DNA from: Burkholderia sp. SRS-W-2-2016
GTDB taxonomy: Bacteria; Pseudomonadota; Gammaproteobacteria; Burkholderiales; Burkholderiaceae
Assembly: GCF_001931485.1 (NCBI RefSeq)
Contig: NZ_MSDV01000056.1
Span: 1 to 64,000 of the forward strand
Length of the DNA stretch: 64,000 nt
Direction of reading: 5' to 3'
Made by a program: the position numbers and the translations under genes. Positions 7,680 to 17,326 of this stretch are shown piece after piece. Numbering within the stretch: position 1 is the first letter of the stretch; each line of letters begins with the position of its first letter. The notes under the pieces are model-generated. The model saw only the letters and a program-made list of their open reading frames with translations. It ran no database searches and had not been told where the DNA came from.

Positions 7680-9119
7680 TCACGACGCCCGCGTCCCCGC
7701 GCGATGCGACGGCGCGAACAGCCGCAAGCCGCTCGCCAGACTCGCCGCGCCGGCGAAGAACGCGCCGGTCGCAAGCGCCAGCGTCGGCCCATGCTGGCGG
7801 CCGGCAATCCCGAAGCACAACGCCACCAATGCCGCGCCGGTCGCCTGACCGAGCAGCCGCGCGGTCGCGACGATCCCGCTTGCGCCACCGCTGCGCTCCG
7901 GCGGCGCGCTCGCCATCAGCGCCTTCAGATTCGGCGACTGGAAGAAACCGAACCCCGCGCCGCAGATCGCCATCCGGATACCGATATCGAGCACGTGCGG
8001 ATGCGCGGGCAACATCGCAAGAGAAGCCATCCCCGCGGCCAGCACCGCGAGGCCGATCGCGCCGAGCAGCCCCGGCGGATAGCGGTCCGACAGTCCGCCC
8101 GCGAGCGGCGCGGCGAGCGCGACGACGACCGGCCACGGCGTCATCAGAAAGCCGGTCTCGACCTGGCTGCGCAGCAGCACATCCTCGAAATAGAACGGCA
8201 GCGACACGAACGCGAGCCCCTGGGCCGCGAACGAGCACACGGCCGTCACCGCCGACAGCGCGAACACCGGCCGCCGGAACAGATCGACCGGCAGCATCGG
8301 CGACGGATGACCCGCTTCGCGGCGCATCAGCAGCAGACCGAACAGCAGCGCGACGGCCGCGGCGCTCAGCACGATCTGCATGGAGGCGCGCTGCGCGGCC
8401 TCGCTGAGCGCGAAGATCAGCGCGGCGAACGTGACCACGTTGAGCAGCGCGGCGAGCGGATCGAACGGATGCTTGCCGTGCGCGGTGTGCGGCAGCGCCG
8501 GCAGCGCGAAGCTCAGCGCCAGCACGCCGAGCGGCACGTTGACCGCGAACAGCCACGGCCACGTCGCGACGGAGAGAATCAGCGACGCCACCGTCGGCCC
8601 GACCGCGAACGATACGCCGACGATCAGCGCATTGGTGCCGAGGCCTCGGCCGAGCCGGTGCGGCGGATACAGATAGCGGATCAGCGCGGTGTTCACGCTC
8701 ATGATCGCGCTCGCGCCGAGGCCCTGGACGATGCGCGCGGCGGCTAGAAGCGGCAGCGTCGGCGCGAGCGCGCAGCCGAGCGAGCTGAGCGTAAACAGCG
8801 CGATTCCGCCGATATAGATGCGCCGGTGCCCGACGATGTCGCCGAGCGCGGCGAGCGGCAGCAGCGTCGCGACCATCGCGAGCTGGTACGCGTTGATGAT
8901 CCACACCGATGCGGCCGGCGCCGCGTGCAGATCGGTGGCGATCGCGGGCAGCGCGGTGTTGGCGATCGCGGTATCGAGTGTCGCGAGCGCGACCGCGAGC
9001 ATGATCGCGCCCATCGCGCGGCGGTTCGCGGCGGACATCGGCACGTCGGCGGGAAAGGCGGCGGGGCTGACTGGGGTACTGAGCTTATCGGACAAGGCGT
9101 GGCTCGTCGGGTTGGGCAT
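7680..9119 (-). CDS. MFS drug-efflux transporter, DHA2 (EmrB/QacA) type
   Basis: 479 residues with about 14 hydrophobic segments, the count typical of the DHA2 branch of drug:H+ antiporters. The first helix carries LDTAIANTALPAI (the DHA2 motif D), and the cytoplasmic loop GDIVGHRRIY is motif A. RIVQGLGASAIMSVNTALI matches motif B/C surroundings. Expected role is proton-driven export of a toxic small molecule across the inner membrane. There is no adjacent MarR/TetR regulator or membrane-fusion partner, so the substrate is unknown. The first ~28 residues are a soluble tail; MSAANRRAM within it is an alternative start. Confidence 0.9.
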   Translation of the reverse strand: MPNPTSHALSDKLSTPVSPAAFPADVPMSAANRRAMGAIMLAVALATLDTAIANTALPAIATDLHAAPAASVWIINAYQLAMVATLLPLAALGDIVGHRRIYIGGIALFTLSSLGCALAPTLPLLAAARIVQGLGASAIMSVNTALIRYLYPPHRLGRGLGTNALIVGVSFAVGPTVASLILSVATWPWLFAVNVPLGVLALSFALPALPHTAHGKHPFDPLAALLNVVTFAALIFALSEAAQRASMQIVLSAAAVALLFGLLLMRREAGHPSPMLPVDLFRRPVFALSAVTAVCSFAAQGLAFVSLPFYFEDVLLRSQVETGFLMTPWPVVVALAAPLAGGLSDRYPPGLLGAIGLAVLAAGMASLAMLPAHPHVLDIGIRMAICGAGFGFFQSPNLKALMASAPPERSGGASGIVATARLLGQATGAALVALCFGIAGRQHGPTLALATGAFFAGAASLASGLRLFAPSHRAGTRAS

Positions 9120-9852
9120 ACCGATGCGGCGGCCGGCCGGAAAACGGGCGGCGCGTGGGCGGCGGCTACGTTGTGATTGATCGGGATGCGGGTGTTGCTG
9201 TCGCGTCGCGGGTAGCGCGTGAACGCGCGGCCATCCTCGCTTTCGTGCTTACGAAATGAAAGCGTGGCGGCCCTTGCGGCGCAACGCAGCGATTGTTGCA
9301 GAGACGCGGCGATCGTGCTCGGAGGTGGGCAGAGCGGAGCGTGGACAGGGTCGCTGTGTGTCGACGTTAATACGCGAGTTGTACGCAACTAACGGTCAAG
9401 CCCTTACGGCGTCCGCAAACTGGAACGACCGGCGGCTGTTCTACGCGTGTTCGCCCAAACCCGCTGGCACAAAGCGTCCCCCGATTGCACCGCATTGCGC
9501 AGCAATTCGCTGCGTCATCGTCTCGTCACGCGACGAAAAAATAATCGGCATGCATCACATTGCGATATTTAGCCGGCGACACGCGTCGCGTCATGACAGG
9601 CATCGATGCACCTCGCGAGTGCCGCGCCCGCGCGGCTTTGCACCGTCTTCGCGCGCCCGTCGCCAGCGCCGCGCGGCGCACCGGCCTGAACCCGCGGGCA
9701 CGGCATGTGCGTCCCGCTCCGCTCACGCGTGCCGTTGTGCGCGGGTCTTAAAATGTCCTACTCTGATTCTTTAACCGCTCCGACAGGCACGCGCCTCCCG
9801 TCCGTCACCAGTGCGGTTCGCGTCTGCCATGTCGAACTAACCGGAGGCTTCG
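9120..9852. other. 733-bp non-coding spacer between divergent MFS and glgP genes
   Basis: No open frame here has a plausible ribosome-binding site or family resemblance; the frames that exist are Arg/Ala rich and look like noise. The stretch holds the divergent promoters of both genes. A relatively A/T-rich patch lies near 9535-9575. I see no repeat, tRNA or clear hairpin-plus-T-run. Confidence 0.6.
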
Positions 9853-12312
9853 ATGACAGCCGTCGATCTGGAATTCGACCAGCTCAACAGTACCGTCGAC
9901 GCGCTACGGCGCTCAATTTCGAATCGCATGATGTACGGCGTCGGCAAGGACGCCGTTACCGCCCACCCGCATGACTGGCTGCACGCGGCCGCGCTCGCGG
10001 TACGCGACCGGCTGGTCGCGCGCTGGATGAAGACCACGCGCCTGCAATACGAGCAGGACGTGAAGCGGGTCTACTACCTGTCGATGGAGTTTCTGATCGG
10101 CCGGACCTTCTCGAACGCGCTGCTCGCGCTCGGCATCCACGATCAGATGAAGGAGGCGCTCGCCAGTCTCGGCGTCGATATGGACGCGCTGATCGAGATC
10201 GAGCCCGACGCCGCGCTCGGCAACGGCGGCCTCGGCCGGCTCGCCGCGTGTTTTCTCGACTCGATGGCGACGCTCGGCATTCCGGGCTTCGGCTACGGAA
10301 TCCGTTACGAGTACGGAATGTTCCGTCAGGAGATCGTCAACGGCGAGCAGGTCGAGGCGCCGGACTACTGGCTGCGCGCGGGTAATCCGTGGGAGTTTCC
10401 GCGCCCCGAGATCAAGTACATGGTGCATTTCGGCGGGCGCACCGTGCAGCGCGGCGACAAGACGGAGTGGATCGACACCGAGCACGTGAACGCGACCGCG
10501 TACGACACGGTGATCCCCGGCTACGCGACCGACGCGACCAACACGCTGCGCCTGTGGTCCGCGCGCGCGACCGATGAACTCGACCTCGGCGCGTTCAATC
10601 GCGGCGACTACCGTAACGCGGTGGATACGAAGAACATGTCGGAGAACGTATCGCGTCTGCTGTATCCGGACGACTCGACGCCCGCCGGCCGCGAGTTGCG
10701 GCTGCGCCAGGAGTACTTCTTCGTATCGGCGACGATGCAGGATCTGATTCGCCGCTATCAGCGCACGCACAGCACGTTCGGCCGCTTCTCCGAAAAGGTG
10801 ACGGTGCATCTGAACGACACCCACCCGGTGCTGGCGATTCCGGAGCTGATGCGGCTATTGGTCGATGTTCATCATCTGCCGTGGGACAAGGCCTGGAAGC
10901 ACGTCACGCAGATCTTCTCGTACACCAATCACACGCTGATGCCCGAGGCGCTCGAAACCTGGGATGTCGAAATGTTGGCGCGGCTGCTGCCGCGTCACCT
11001 GGAGATCATCTTCGAGATCAACGCGCAGTTCCTCAAGCACGTGAGCGAGCAGTCGGGCCATGACGCCGAGATGATCCGGCGCATTTCGCTGGTGGACGAA
11101 TACGGCCAGCGGCGCGTGCGGATGGCGTATCTGGCGATCGTCGCGAGTCACAAGGTGAACGGCGTGTCGAAGCTGCACTCGCAACTGATGACGCGCGATA
11201 TCTTCGCCGACTTCGCGAGCATCTATCCGGAGCGCTTCACCAACGTGACCAACGGGATCACGCCGCGCCGCTGGCTCGCGCAGGCGAGTCCGTCGCTGTC
11301 GTCGCTGATCGATTCGCGCATTGGCAAGCACTGGCGCAGCAATCTGTTCGAGCTCGAACAGCTGCGCAATCTGCGCAAGGACAGCGAGTTCGTCGATGCA
11401 TTCCGCGACGCGAAGCGCCAGGCCAAGCAGCGGCTCGTCCAGCGGCTCGCGCATCACACCAAGCTGCAGTTCAATCCGGATGCGCTGTTCGATCTGCAGG
11501 TCAAACGGATTCACGAGTACAAACGGCAGCTGCTGAACGTGCTGCACGTGATCGTGCGCTACAACCAGATTCGCGCGAATCCGGAGCGCGACTGGGTACC
11601 GCGCGTCGTGCTGTTCGCCGGCAAGGCCGCGTCCGCGTACCGGATGGCCAAGACGATCATCAAGCTGATCGGCGACGTGAGCCAGAAGGTCAATCACGAT
11701 CCGCTGATCGGCGACCGGCTGAAGGTCGTGTTCGTGCCGAACTATGGGGTGAGCGTCGCCGAACTGATCATTCCGGCCGCGGATCTGTCGGAACAGATTT
11801 CGATGGCCGGCACCGAGGCGTCGGGCACCGGCAACATGAAGCTCGCGCTGAACGGCGCGCTGACGATCGGCACGATGGACGGCGCGAATATCGAAATCTG
11901 CGAGGCGGTGGGGCGCGAGAACATCTTCATCTTCGGCCACACCGCCGACGAAGTGGACAGCCTGCGCGCGAGCGGCTACCGGCCGCGGCAGATTTACGAG
12001 GAGAACGAAGAGTTGCGCACCGCGCTCGACCAGATCCGTTCGGGTTATTTCTCGCCGGACGACCCGCTGCGCTTCTCGGATATCTTCCACACGCTGGTCG
12101 ACTGGGGCGATCACTACATGGTGCTGGCGGACTTCGCGGCGTTCGCGCAGGCGCAGAACGAAGTGGATGCGCGTTTTGTCGACCGGCGCGCGTGGGCGGA
12201 AAGCGCGATCGAGAACGTCGCGGGAATGGGGCAGTTTTCGTCGGACCGGACGATCGGCGAGTACGCGCGCAATATCTGGCGCGTCAGTCCGCTCGATCTC
12301 GCGCAAGGGTAG
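9853..12312 (+). CDS. glgP: Glycogen/starch/alpha-glucan phosphorylase
   Basis: 819 residues, full length for GT35 phosphorylases. It releases glucose 1-phosphate from alpha-1,4-glucans. Recognisable blocks: YYLSMEFLIGRTFSNALLALG, EPDAALGNGGLGRLAACFLDS (each a family signature, quoted separately), PVLAIPELMRLLVD, VTNGITPRRWL, and the PLP-lysine segment EASGTGNMKLALNG followed by TMDGANIE. ACCGGAGG precedes the ATG. No other glycogen gene is adjacent, so it is not part of a glg operon here. It ends 10 bases from the convergent gene at 12323. Confidence 0.97.
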   Translation: MTAVDLEFDQLNSTVDALRRSISNRMMYGVGKDAVTAHPHDWLHAAALAVRDRLVARWMKTTRLQYEQDVKRVYYLSMEFLIGRTFSNALLALGIHDQMKEALASLGVDMDALIEIEPDAALGNGGLGRLAACFLDSMATLGIPGFGYGIRYEYGMFRQEIVNGEQVEAPDYWLRAGNPWEFPRPEIKYMVHFGGRTVQRGDKTEWIDTEHVNATAYDTVIPGYATDATNTLRLWSARATDELDLGAFNRGDYRNAVDTKNMSENVSRLLYPDDSTPAGRELRLRQEYFFVSATMQDLIRRYQRTHSTFGRFSEKVTVHLNDTHPVLAIPELMRLLVDVHHLPWDKAWKHVTQIFSYTNHTLMPEALETWDVEMLARLLPRHLEIIFEINAQFLKHVSEQSGHDAEMIRRISLVDEYGQRRVRMAYLAIVASHKVNGVSKLHSQLMTRDIFADFASIYPERFTNVTNGITPRRWLAQASPSLSSLIDSRIGKHWRSNLFELEQLRNLRKDSEFVDAFRDAKRQAKQRLVQRLAHHTKLQFNPDALFDLQVKRIHEYKRQLLNVLHVIVRYNQIRANPERDWVPRVVLFAGKAASAYRMAKTIIKLIGDVSQKVNHDPLIGDRLKVVFVPNYGVSVAELIIPAADLSEQISMAGTEASGTGNMKLALNGALTIGTMDGANIEICEAVGRENIFIFGHTADEVDSLRASGYRPRQIYEENEELRTALDQIRSGYFSPDDPLRFSDIFHTLVDWGDHYMVLADFAAFAQAQNEVDARFVDRRAWAESAIENVAGMGQFSSDRTIGEYARNIWRVSPLDLAQG

Positions 12313-12322
12313 CGGGCGGGCG

Positions 12323-12742
12323 TCAAGCCTTCGGCGCGGCGGCCGCCGCCGCTGCCGCTGCCGCTGCCGCTGCCGCTGCCTTCGCCTGCTCGACGGCGGT
12401 GCCGACCCGCTCGACGAATTCGCGGTCGGTGCTCATCAGCGCCTCGCGTTCGCCGTCGGCGGTCTTCACCATCAGCCGGTGGGTCACGTCCTGGGTGACC
12501 CACGTCAGCCAGCCGACCACGATCAGCATCACGCCGCACACGATTCCCGACGCCGACTGCATCGCGCCGCCGACAATCGCGCCGATCAATCCCGCGATCG
12601 AAATCACCAGCGGCACGACCTTGTTCTTCTGCACGGTGACCACCTGCACGCCGGCGATATCGCGCAGCGGAAAGACCTGGCCAGCAGCCGACAAGGCATT
12701 GCGCGTGACCGACACGCCGCGATCGTTGAAAGGAGTTTCCAT
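12323..12742 (-). CDS. Small membrane protein (DUF6232-like) with poly-alanine tail
   Basis: 139 residues. It starts with a short beta-rich segment (FNDRGVSVTRNALSAAGQVF, then PLRDIAGVQVV), followed by two hydrophobic helices (about residues 45-60 and 65-82), a soluble segment with DREFVERVGTAVEQ, and a run of 15 alanines ending in PKA. The layout resembles the DUF6232 family of unknown function; that assignment is from memory and tentative. The alanine run is encoded by a hexanucleotide repeat, so its length may differ between strains. It is convergent with glgP. Confidence 0.78.
   Translation of the reverse strand: METPFNDRGVSVTRNALSAAGQVFPLRDIAGVQVVTVQKNKVVPLVISIAGLIGAIVGGAMQSASGIVCGVMLIVVGWLTWVTQDVTHRLMVKTADGEREALMSTDREFVERVGTAVEQAKAAAAAAAAAAAAAAAPKA
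12351..12380. repeat. Hexanucleotide repeat (GCTGCC)x5 coding for the alanine tail
   Basis: Five perfect copies of GCTGCC on the plus strand, read on the minus strand as alanine codons of the gene at 12323-12742. The unit is a multiple of three, so slippage would lengthen or shorten the tail without a frameshift. Confidence 0.9.
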
Positions 12743-12910
12743 CGTTTCAATGCGAGGTTGGTGAAGCGGGCAGCGTAGCAGAGTTCGCCGCGCGGCAGTG
12801 ACACGGCGTCATGCGCGGCTTGCAGCGCATCAAGGAAATGCATACTTTGCGCGAGCGGATTGGCTAAGATGGCGGATGGCTGCGCGTGCCGCGCCGGAGG
12901 CCATTCATTC

Positions 12911-14113
12911 ATGACTATCGGCATCTATGCCACGCTGGTCGCCACATCGTTCGTGCTGTTGCTCGGCGAAAAGCTGATCCAGTGGATCGGCGTGCTGCGG
13001 ACCTATTCGATTCCCGCGCCGGTGGCCGGCGGCCTCGTGGTCGCGATCGGCGTGCTGCTCGCACGCGTCACCGCTCATCTCGAAGTGCGCTTCGATCCGA
13101 CGCTGCAAACCCCGCTGATGCTCGCGTTCTTCGCGACGATCGGTCTGAATGCCCATCTGTCGAATCTGAAAGCGGGCGGCCCGGTGCTGGTGCGTTTTCT
13201 CGCGCTGGTCAGCGGGCTGCTGATCCTGCAGAACGTGATCGGCATCCTGCTCGCGTTCGCGCTCGGCGTCGATCCGCTGCTCGGCATTCTCGGCGGCTCG
13301 ATCACGATGTCGGGCGGCCACGGCACCGGCGCCGCATGGAGCCAGGTGTTCACCGAGCATCACGGGATCGAGGCGGCGACCGAGATCGCGATCGGCTGCG
13401 CGACCTTCGGGCTCGTGATGGGCGGCGTGCTCGGCGGCCCGATCGCGAGGCTGCTGCTGCGCCGGCTCAGCGCCGACGAATTGCGGCGCGCCGCGCAGCG
13501 CGCGGAAGATACGCTGGTGTTCGAAGAACCGAAGGCGCAGCAGCCGACCACCCCCGCCGCGCTGATCACCACGCTCGCGCTGATTTCAATTTGCCTTACC
13601 TGCGGCGACGTGCTGGCCGACTGGCTCGCCGGCAGCGTGTTCGAACTGCCGACCTTCGTCTGCGTGCTGTTTATCGGCGTGATCCTGAACAACGGGCTCG
13701 CGCTCGCGCGCGTACGGCTCGATCAGCAGGCGGTCGCGCTGGTCGGCAACGTCAGCCTCGCGCTGTTTCTCGCGATGGCGCTGATGCGCCTCGATCTATG
13801 GGAGCTGGCCGCGCTGGCGGTGCCGATCGTCACGATCCTCGCCGCGCAGACGCTGCTGATGGCGCTCTACGCGGTGTTCATCACGTTCCCGGCGATGGGC
13901 CGCGACTACGACGCGCTCGTGCTGTGCGCCGCGCAATGCGGTCTCGGACTCGGCGCGACACCGACCGCGATCGCGAACATGCAGGCGGTCACCAACCGTT
14001 TCGGTCCGTCGCATATCGCGTTTCTGATCGTGCCGATGACCGGCGCGTTTTTCATGGACCTCGTCAATGCGATCGTGATCAAGCTGTTTCTCGCGCTGCC
14101 GTTTTTGCACTGA
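12911..14113 (+). CDS. gltS: Sodium/glutamate symporter GltS
   Basis: 400 residues, the usual GltS length, with 10-12 hydrophobic helices in two inverted halves. Family hallmarks are the GGSITMSGGHGTGAAWSQVF loop of the first half (pore loop, quoted up to twenty residues) and the matching QCGLGLGATPTAIANMQAV loop in the second half. It couples glutamate uptake to sodium across the inner membrane. The start at 12911 has GGAGG at 12896-12900; an upstream in-frame ATG at 12860 would add a non-membrane leader with two cysteines and is less likely. Confidence 0.95.
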   Translation: MTIGIYATLVATSFVLLLGEKLIQWIGVLRTYSIPAPVAGGLVVAIGVLLARVTAHLEVRFDPTLQTPLMLAFFATIGLNAHLSNLKAGGPVLVRFLALVSGLLILQNVIGILLAFALGVDPLLGILGGSITMSGGHGTGAAWSQVFTEHHGIEAATEIAIGCATFGLVMGGVLGGPIARLLLRRLSADELRRAAQRAEDTLVFEEPKAQQPTTPAALITTLALISICLTCGDVLADWLAGSVFELPTFVCVLFIGVILNNGLALARVRLDQQAVALVGNVSLALFLAMALMRLDLWELAALAVPIVTILAAQTLLMALYAVFITFPAMGRDYDALVLCAAQCGLGLGATPTAIANMQAVTNRFGPSHIAFLIVPMTGAFFMDLVNAIVIKLFLALPFLH

Positions 14114-14167
14114 CGGTCGGTTTCGCTGCATTCACAGGCACACAGGCAAAGAGAGTAAGCACACCTC

Positions 14168-15871
14168 ATGAGCGATCAACACAGTAAAAAGCCGGTCGGT
14201 TTCGCGAAAGGACTGACCAATTACGGCGACCGCGAATTCAGCGTCTATCTGCGCCGCACGTTCGCGAGTTCGATGGGTTATAGCCGCGAGATGCTGGACC
14301 GGCCGATCGTCGGCATCGCGCATTCGGCGAGCGGCTTCAACAATTGCCATCGCCATTTCCCGGAGATGATCGACGCGGTCAAACGCGGCGTGCTCGCGGC
14401 CGGCGGCTTGCCGATCGAGTTTCCGACCATCTCGCTCGGCGAGACGTTCCTCACGCCGACCAGCCTGAAGTTTCGCAATCTGATGTCGATGGACGTCGAG
14501 GAAATGACCCGCGCGCAGCCGATGGATTCGGTCGTGCTGCTCGGCGGTTGCGACAAGACGGTGCCCGCGCAATTGATGGGCGCGGCGTCCGCGAATCTGC
14601 CGGCGGTGCAACTGGTCGCGGGACCGATGTCGACCAGCCGCCATCGCGGCGAACGGCTCGGCGCGTGCACCGATTGCCGCCGCTTCTGGGCCAAATTCCG
14701 CGCGACCGAGATCGACGCGCAGGAAATCAATACCGTGGAGCGGCGTCTGGCTTCGACCGCCGGCACCTGCGCGGTGATGGGCACCGCGAGCACGATGGCG
14801 ATCATCGCGGAGACGCTCGGCATGATGCCGGCGAACAGCGCCGCGTGTCCGGCGGTCGACGCGGACCGTCTGCGGATCGCGGAAGAAACGGGCCGGGTCG
14901 CGTTCGAGCTGATCGCGAAGCCGATCCTGCCGAGCGAGATCATCACCGCGCAGTCGGTCGAAAACGCGCTGCGCGTGCTGCTGGCGATCGGCGGCTCGAC
15001 CAACGCGATGATCCATCTGACCGCGATCGCCGGCCGCGTCGGCGTGAACGTCGATCTGCGGCGCGTGAACGAACTGAGTGACACGACGCCGGTCCTCGTC
15101 AATCTGAAACCGACCGGCGATCACTACATGGAAGACCTGTACGCGGCCGGCGGCGTGCCGGCGATTCTGCGCGAGATCAAACATCTGCTGCATCTGGACT
15201 GCCGCACGGTGACCGGCGAAACGCTCGGCGACCGTCTGCACGACGTCAGCTGGGTCGATCACACAGTGGTGCGGCCGTACGCGCAACCGGTGCGCGATAC
15301 CGGCGGCCTCGTTGCGCTGTTCGGCAATCTGGCGCCGCGCGGCGCGATCCTGAAGCGCTCGGCGGCCGACCCGAAGCTGTTCGAGCAGGAAGGGCGCGCG
15401 GTCGTGTTCGAATCGCTCGAAGACCTCGCGAACCGGATCGACAGCGACGATCTCGACGTCAACGCCGACGATTTCCTGGTGCTGCAAAACGCCGGCCCGA
15501 CCAGTGAATCGGCGATGCCCGAGGCCGGCTATCTGCCGATTCCGGGCAAGCTTGCGCGCGCCGGCGTGAAGGACATGGTGCGGATGTCCGATGCGCGAAT
15601 GAGCGGCACCGCGTACGGCACGATCGTGTTGCACATCACGCCGGATTCGGCGTCGGGCGGGCCGCTCGGCCTCGTGCGCAACGGCGACCGGATTCGCCTG
15701 AGCGTCGAAAATCGCGCGCTCGAACTGCTGGTGTCCGACGAGGAACTCGAGAAGCGCCGCGCCGCGTTGCCGCCGCGCAGCCACGCGCCGGCCAGGCGCG
15801 GCTATGCGAAGCTGTACGAGCAGGAAATTCTGCAGGCCGACGAAGGCTGCGATTTTCGCTTCCTGAAGTAA
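14168..15871 (+). CDS. IlvD/Edd family dehydratase, probably a sugar-acid dehydratase
   Basis: 567 residues. The three iron-sulfur cysteines of the family are present: Cys60 (GFNNCHRHF), Cys128 (GGCDKT, followed by the Mg-carbamate lysine Lys130) and Cys201 (AGTCAVMGTA). The C-terminal MSDARMSGTAYGTIVLH holds the catalytic serine region. The family removes water from dihydroxy acids or aldonic acids. The sequence resembles the aldonate branch (same ending as L-arabonate dehydratases: LQADEGCDF) rather than biosynthetic IlvD, and an additional CTDC pair at about 167-170 is unusual. It follows gltS by 54 bases. The substrate is not determined by context. Confidence 0.87.
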   Translation: MSDQHSKKPVGFAKGLTNYGDREFSVYLRRTFASSMGYSREMLDRPIVGIAHSASGFNNCHRHFPEMIDAVKRGVLAAGGLPIEFPTISLGETFLTPTSLKFRNLMSMDVEEMTRAQPMDSVVLLGGCDKTVPAQLMGAASANLPAVQLVAGPMSTSRHRGERLGACTDCRRFWAKFRATEIDAQEINTVERRLASTAGTCAVMGTASTMAIIAETLGMMPANSAACPAVDADRLRIAEETGRVAFELIAKPILPSEIITAQSVENALRVLLAIGGSTNAMIHLTAIAGRVGVNVDLRRVNELSDTTPVLVNLKPTGDHYMEDLYAAGGVPAILREIKHLLHLDCRTVTGETLGDRLHDVSWVDHTVVRPYAQPVRDTGGLVALFGNLAPRGAILKRSAADPKLFEQEGRAVVFESLEDLANRIDSDDLDVNADDFLVLQNAGPTSESAMPEAGYLPIPGKLARAGVKDMVRMSDARMSGTAYGTIVLHITPDSASGGPLGLVRNGDRIRLSVENRALELLVSDEELEKRRAALPPRSHAPARRGYAKLYEQEILQADEGCDFRFLK

Positions 15872-15919
15872 GGTAGCGCTTCTGGCGCGGGTCGCGTCGA
15901 ACCAACGGAGCGGACAGTG

Positions 15920-16780
15920 ATGAACGATCAACCAGCGGCGGCTCCCGACAGCACCGCCGCGCGCGTCGCGTTGTGGCGCGCGCTGCACGTGCAGGCCGAT
16001 GCGCCGCCGCACGTGCTCGAAGACGAGGTCGGCCTGCAACTGCTGGCGCCGGCCGAGGACTGGCGCAGCCGCGGCGACATGGACCCGCAATTCACGCGGC
16101 CGTTTCGCGCGTCGATCGTGGCGCGCGCACGCTTTATCGAGGACCTGGTGGTCGAGCAGGTCGGGCGCGGCGTCGCGCAGTATGTGATTCTCGGCGCGGG
16201 TCTCGACAGCTTCGCGCAGCGCCGGCCCGATCTGGCCGCGCGGCTGACCGTGTTCGAGGTCGATCCGCCGGGGCCGCAGAGGTGGAAGCGCCGCCGTTTG
16301 CTTGAGCTGGGTTTCGGCGTGCCGGACTGGCTGCGCTTCGTGCCGGTCGATTTCGAAGCGGGCGATAACTGGCGCGAGCGTCTCGTGGACGAGGGTTTCG
16401 ATCCGGCTAAACCGGCGGTCGTCGTGTCGACCGGCGTCAGCATGTATCTGAGCAAAGAGGCGAACGCGGCGACGCTGCGCGAGGTGGCCGGGCTCGCGCC
16501 CGGTTCGACGTTCGCGATGACGTTCCTGTTGCCGTTGGAAATGGCCGACCCCGACGTGCGGCCGGGGCTCGAAATGGCGGAGAAGGGCGCGCGGGCGAGC
16601 GGCACGCCGTTCATCAGTTTCTTCACGCCGCCGCAGATCACCGCGCTCGCGCGTGAAGCGGGCTTTGCCGACGCACGGCATGTGTCGGCAGCCGATCTGA
16701 GCGAGCGTTACTTCGCAGGCAGAACGGATGGCTTGCGCCCGCCGGCGAACGCGGAAGAGTTGCTGGTCGCGAGTACCTAG
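15920..16780 (+). CDS. Class I SAM-dependent methyltransferase, LCM/PPM-like
   Basis: 286 residues. The N-terminal RASIVARARFIEDLVVEQV helix, YVILGAGLDSFAQRRP (SAM-binding loop) and the FEVDPPGPQRWKR segment are signatures of the leucine carboxyl methyltransferase-like family (PF04072). VVVSTGVSMYLSKEA corresponds to the motif after strand 4. Bacterial members methylate unknown small molecules. The ATG at 15920 has GGAG at 15907-15910; the codon before it is GTG. The gene trails the IlvD-like gene by 48 bases and may be co-transcribed. Confidence 0.88.
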   Translation: MNDQPAAAPDSTAARVALWRALHVQADAPPHVLEDEVGLQLLAPAEDWRSRGDMDPQFTRPFRASIVARARFIEDLVVEQVGRGVAQYVILGAGLDSFAQRRPDLAARLTVFEVDPPGPQRWKRRRLLELGFGVPDWLRFVPVDFEAGDNWRERLVDEGFDPAKPAVVVSTGVSMYLSKEANAATLREVAGLAPGSTFAMTFLLPLEMADPDVRPGLEMAEKGARASGTPFISFFTPPQITALAREAGFADARHVSAADLSERYFAGRTDGLRPPANAEELLVAST

Positions 16781-16816
16781 CTATAATCGCGCTCGAATAC
16801 GGCCACGGATTGATTC

Positions 16817-17278
16817 ATGAAAAAGATCGCAGTCTTCGCACTCGTTGCTTTCACGCTCGCCGCCTGCTCGTCCGAAGAAAAGCAGGCGCGCAAGGTCCAG
16901 CAGGAAATCCTTCACAGCGAACCGAATCTCGCCGCCGCGCAACGCGACGCGACGATCGATTGCACGCCTGAGAATTGCGATGCCGCCTGGGCGCTGACCA
17001 AGCGCTACATCGAGCAGCATTCCGATACCCACGTGATTCACGCCGACGCGGTCTCGATCGACACCGACGTCCCCGACGATTCGGGCAAGGCGTCGTTCTC
17101 GGCGACGCGCGCGCCGAAGGCCAGCGGCGGCGCGACGCTGTCGCTGTTCGCGCAGTGCCGCGGAATGTACGGCCAGAACAGCGAAAAGGGTTCGGACTAC
17201 GATGAATGCGCGGAGAAGATTCTGAAGACGCAAAGCGGCTATCTGCCGTTTCTGCGCTCGCATGCATCGGCGCAGTGA
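16817..17278 (+). CDS. Small hypothetical lipoprotein
   Basis: 153 residues with a lipoprotein signal: MKKIAVFALVAFTLAAC, lipobox LAAC, followed by Ser-Ser so probable outer-membrane sorting. The mature part has four further cysteines (DCTPENCDAAW and later QCRG, DECAEK), which could form two disulfides in the periplasm. I recognise no named domain, though similar small lipoproteins occur in Burkholderia. Function unknown. Confidence 0.8.
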   Translation: MKKIAVFALVAFTLAACSSEEKQARKVQQEILHSEPNLAAAQRDATIDCTPENCDAAWALTKRYIEQHSDTHVIHADAVSIDTDVPDDSGKASFSATRAPKASGGATLSLFAQCRGMYGQNSEKGSDYDECAEKILKTQSGYLPFLRSHASAQ

Positions 17279-17326
17279 CGCTCGCCGCTTACCGGCAGCG
17301 CGCCGGCAAGCGGTTATCACCTCGTC

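Noticed and set aside
9256..9774. 172-codon frame in the spacer before glgP
   Set aside because: No ribosome-binding site and no recognisable pattern; composition is noise-like.
14132..16681. Very long minus-strand open frame (849 codons) opposite the dehydratase and methyltransferase genes
   Set aside because: Arg/His/Ala-rich product typical of the antisense of high-GC codons; the plus strand holds two clear enzyme genes.
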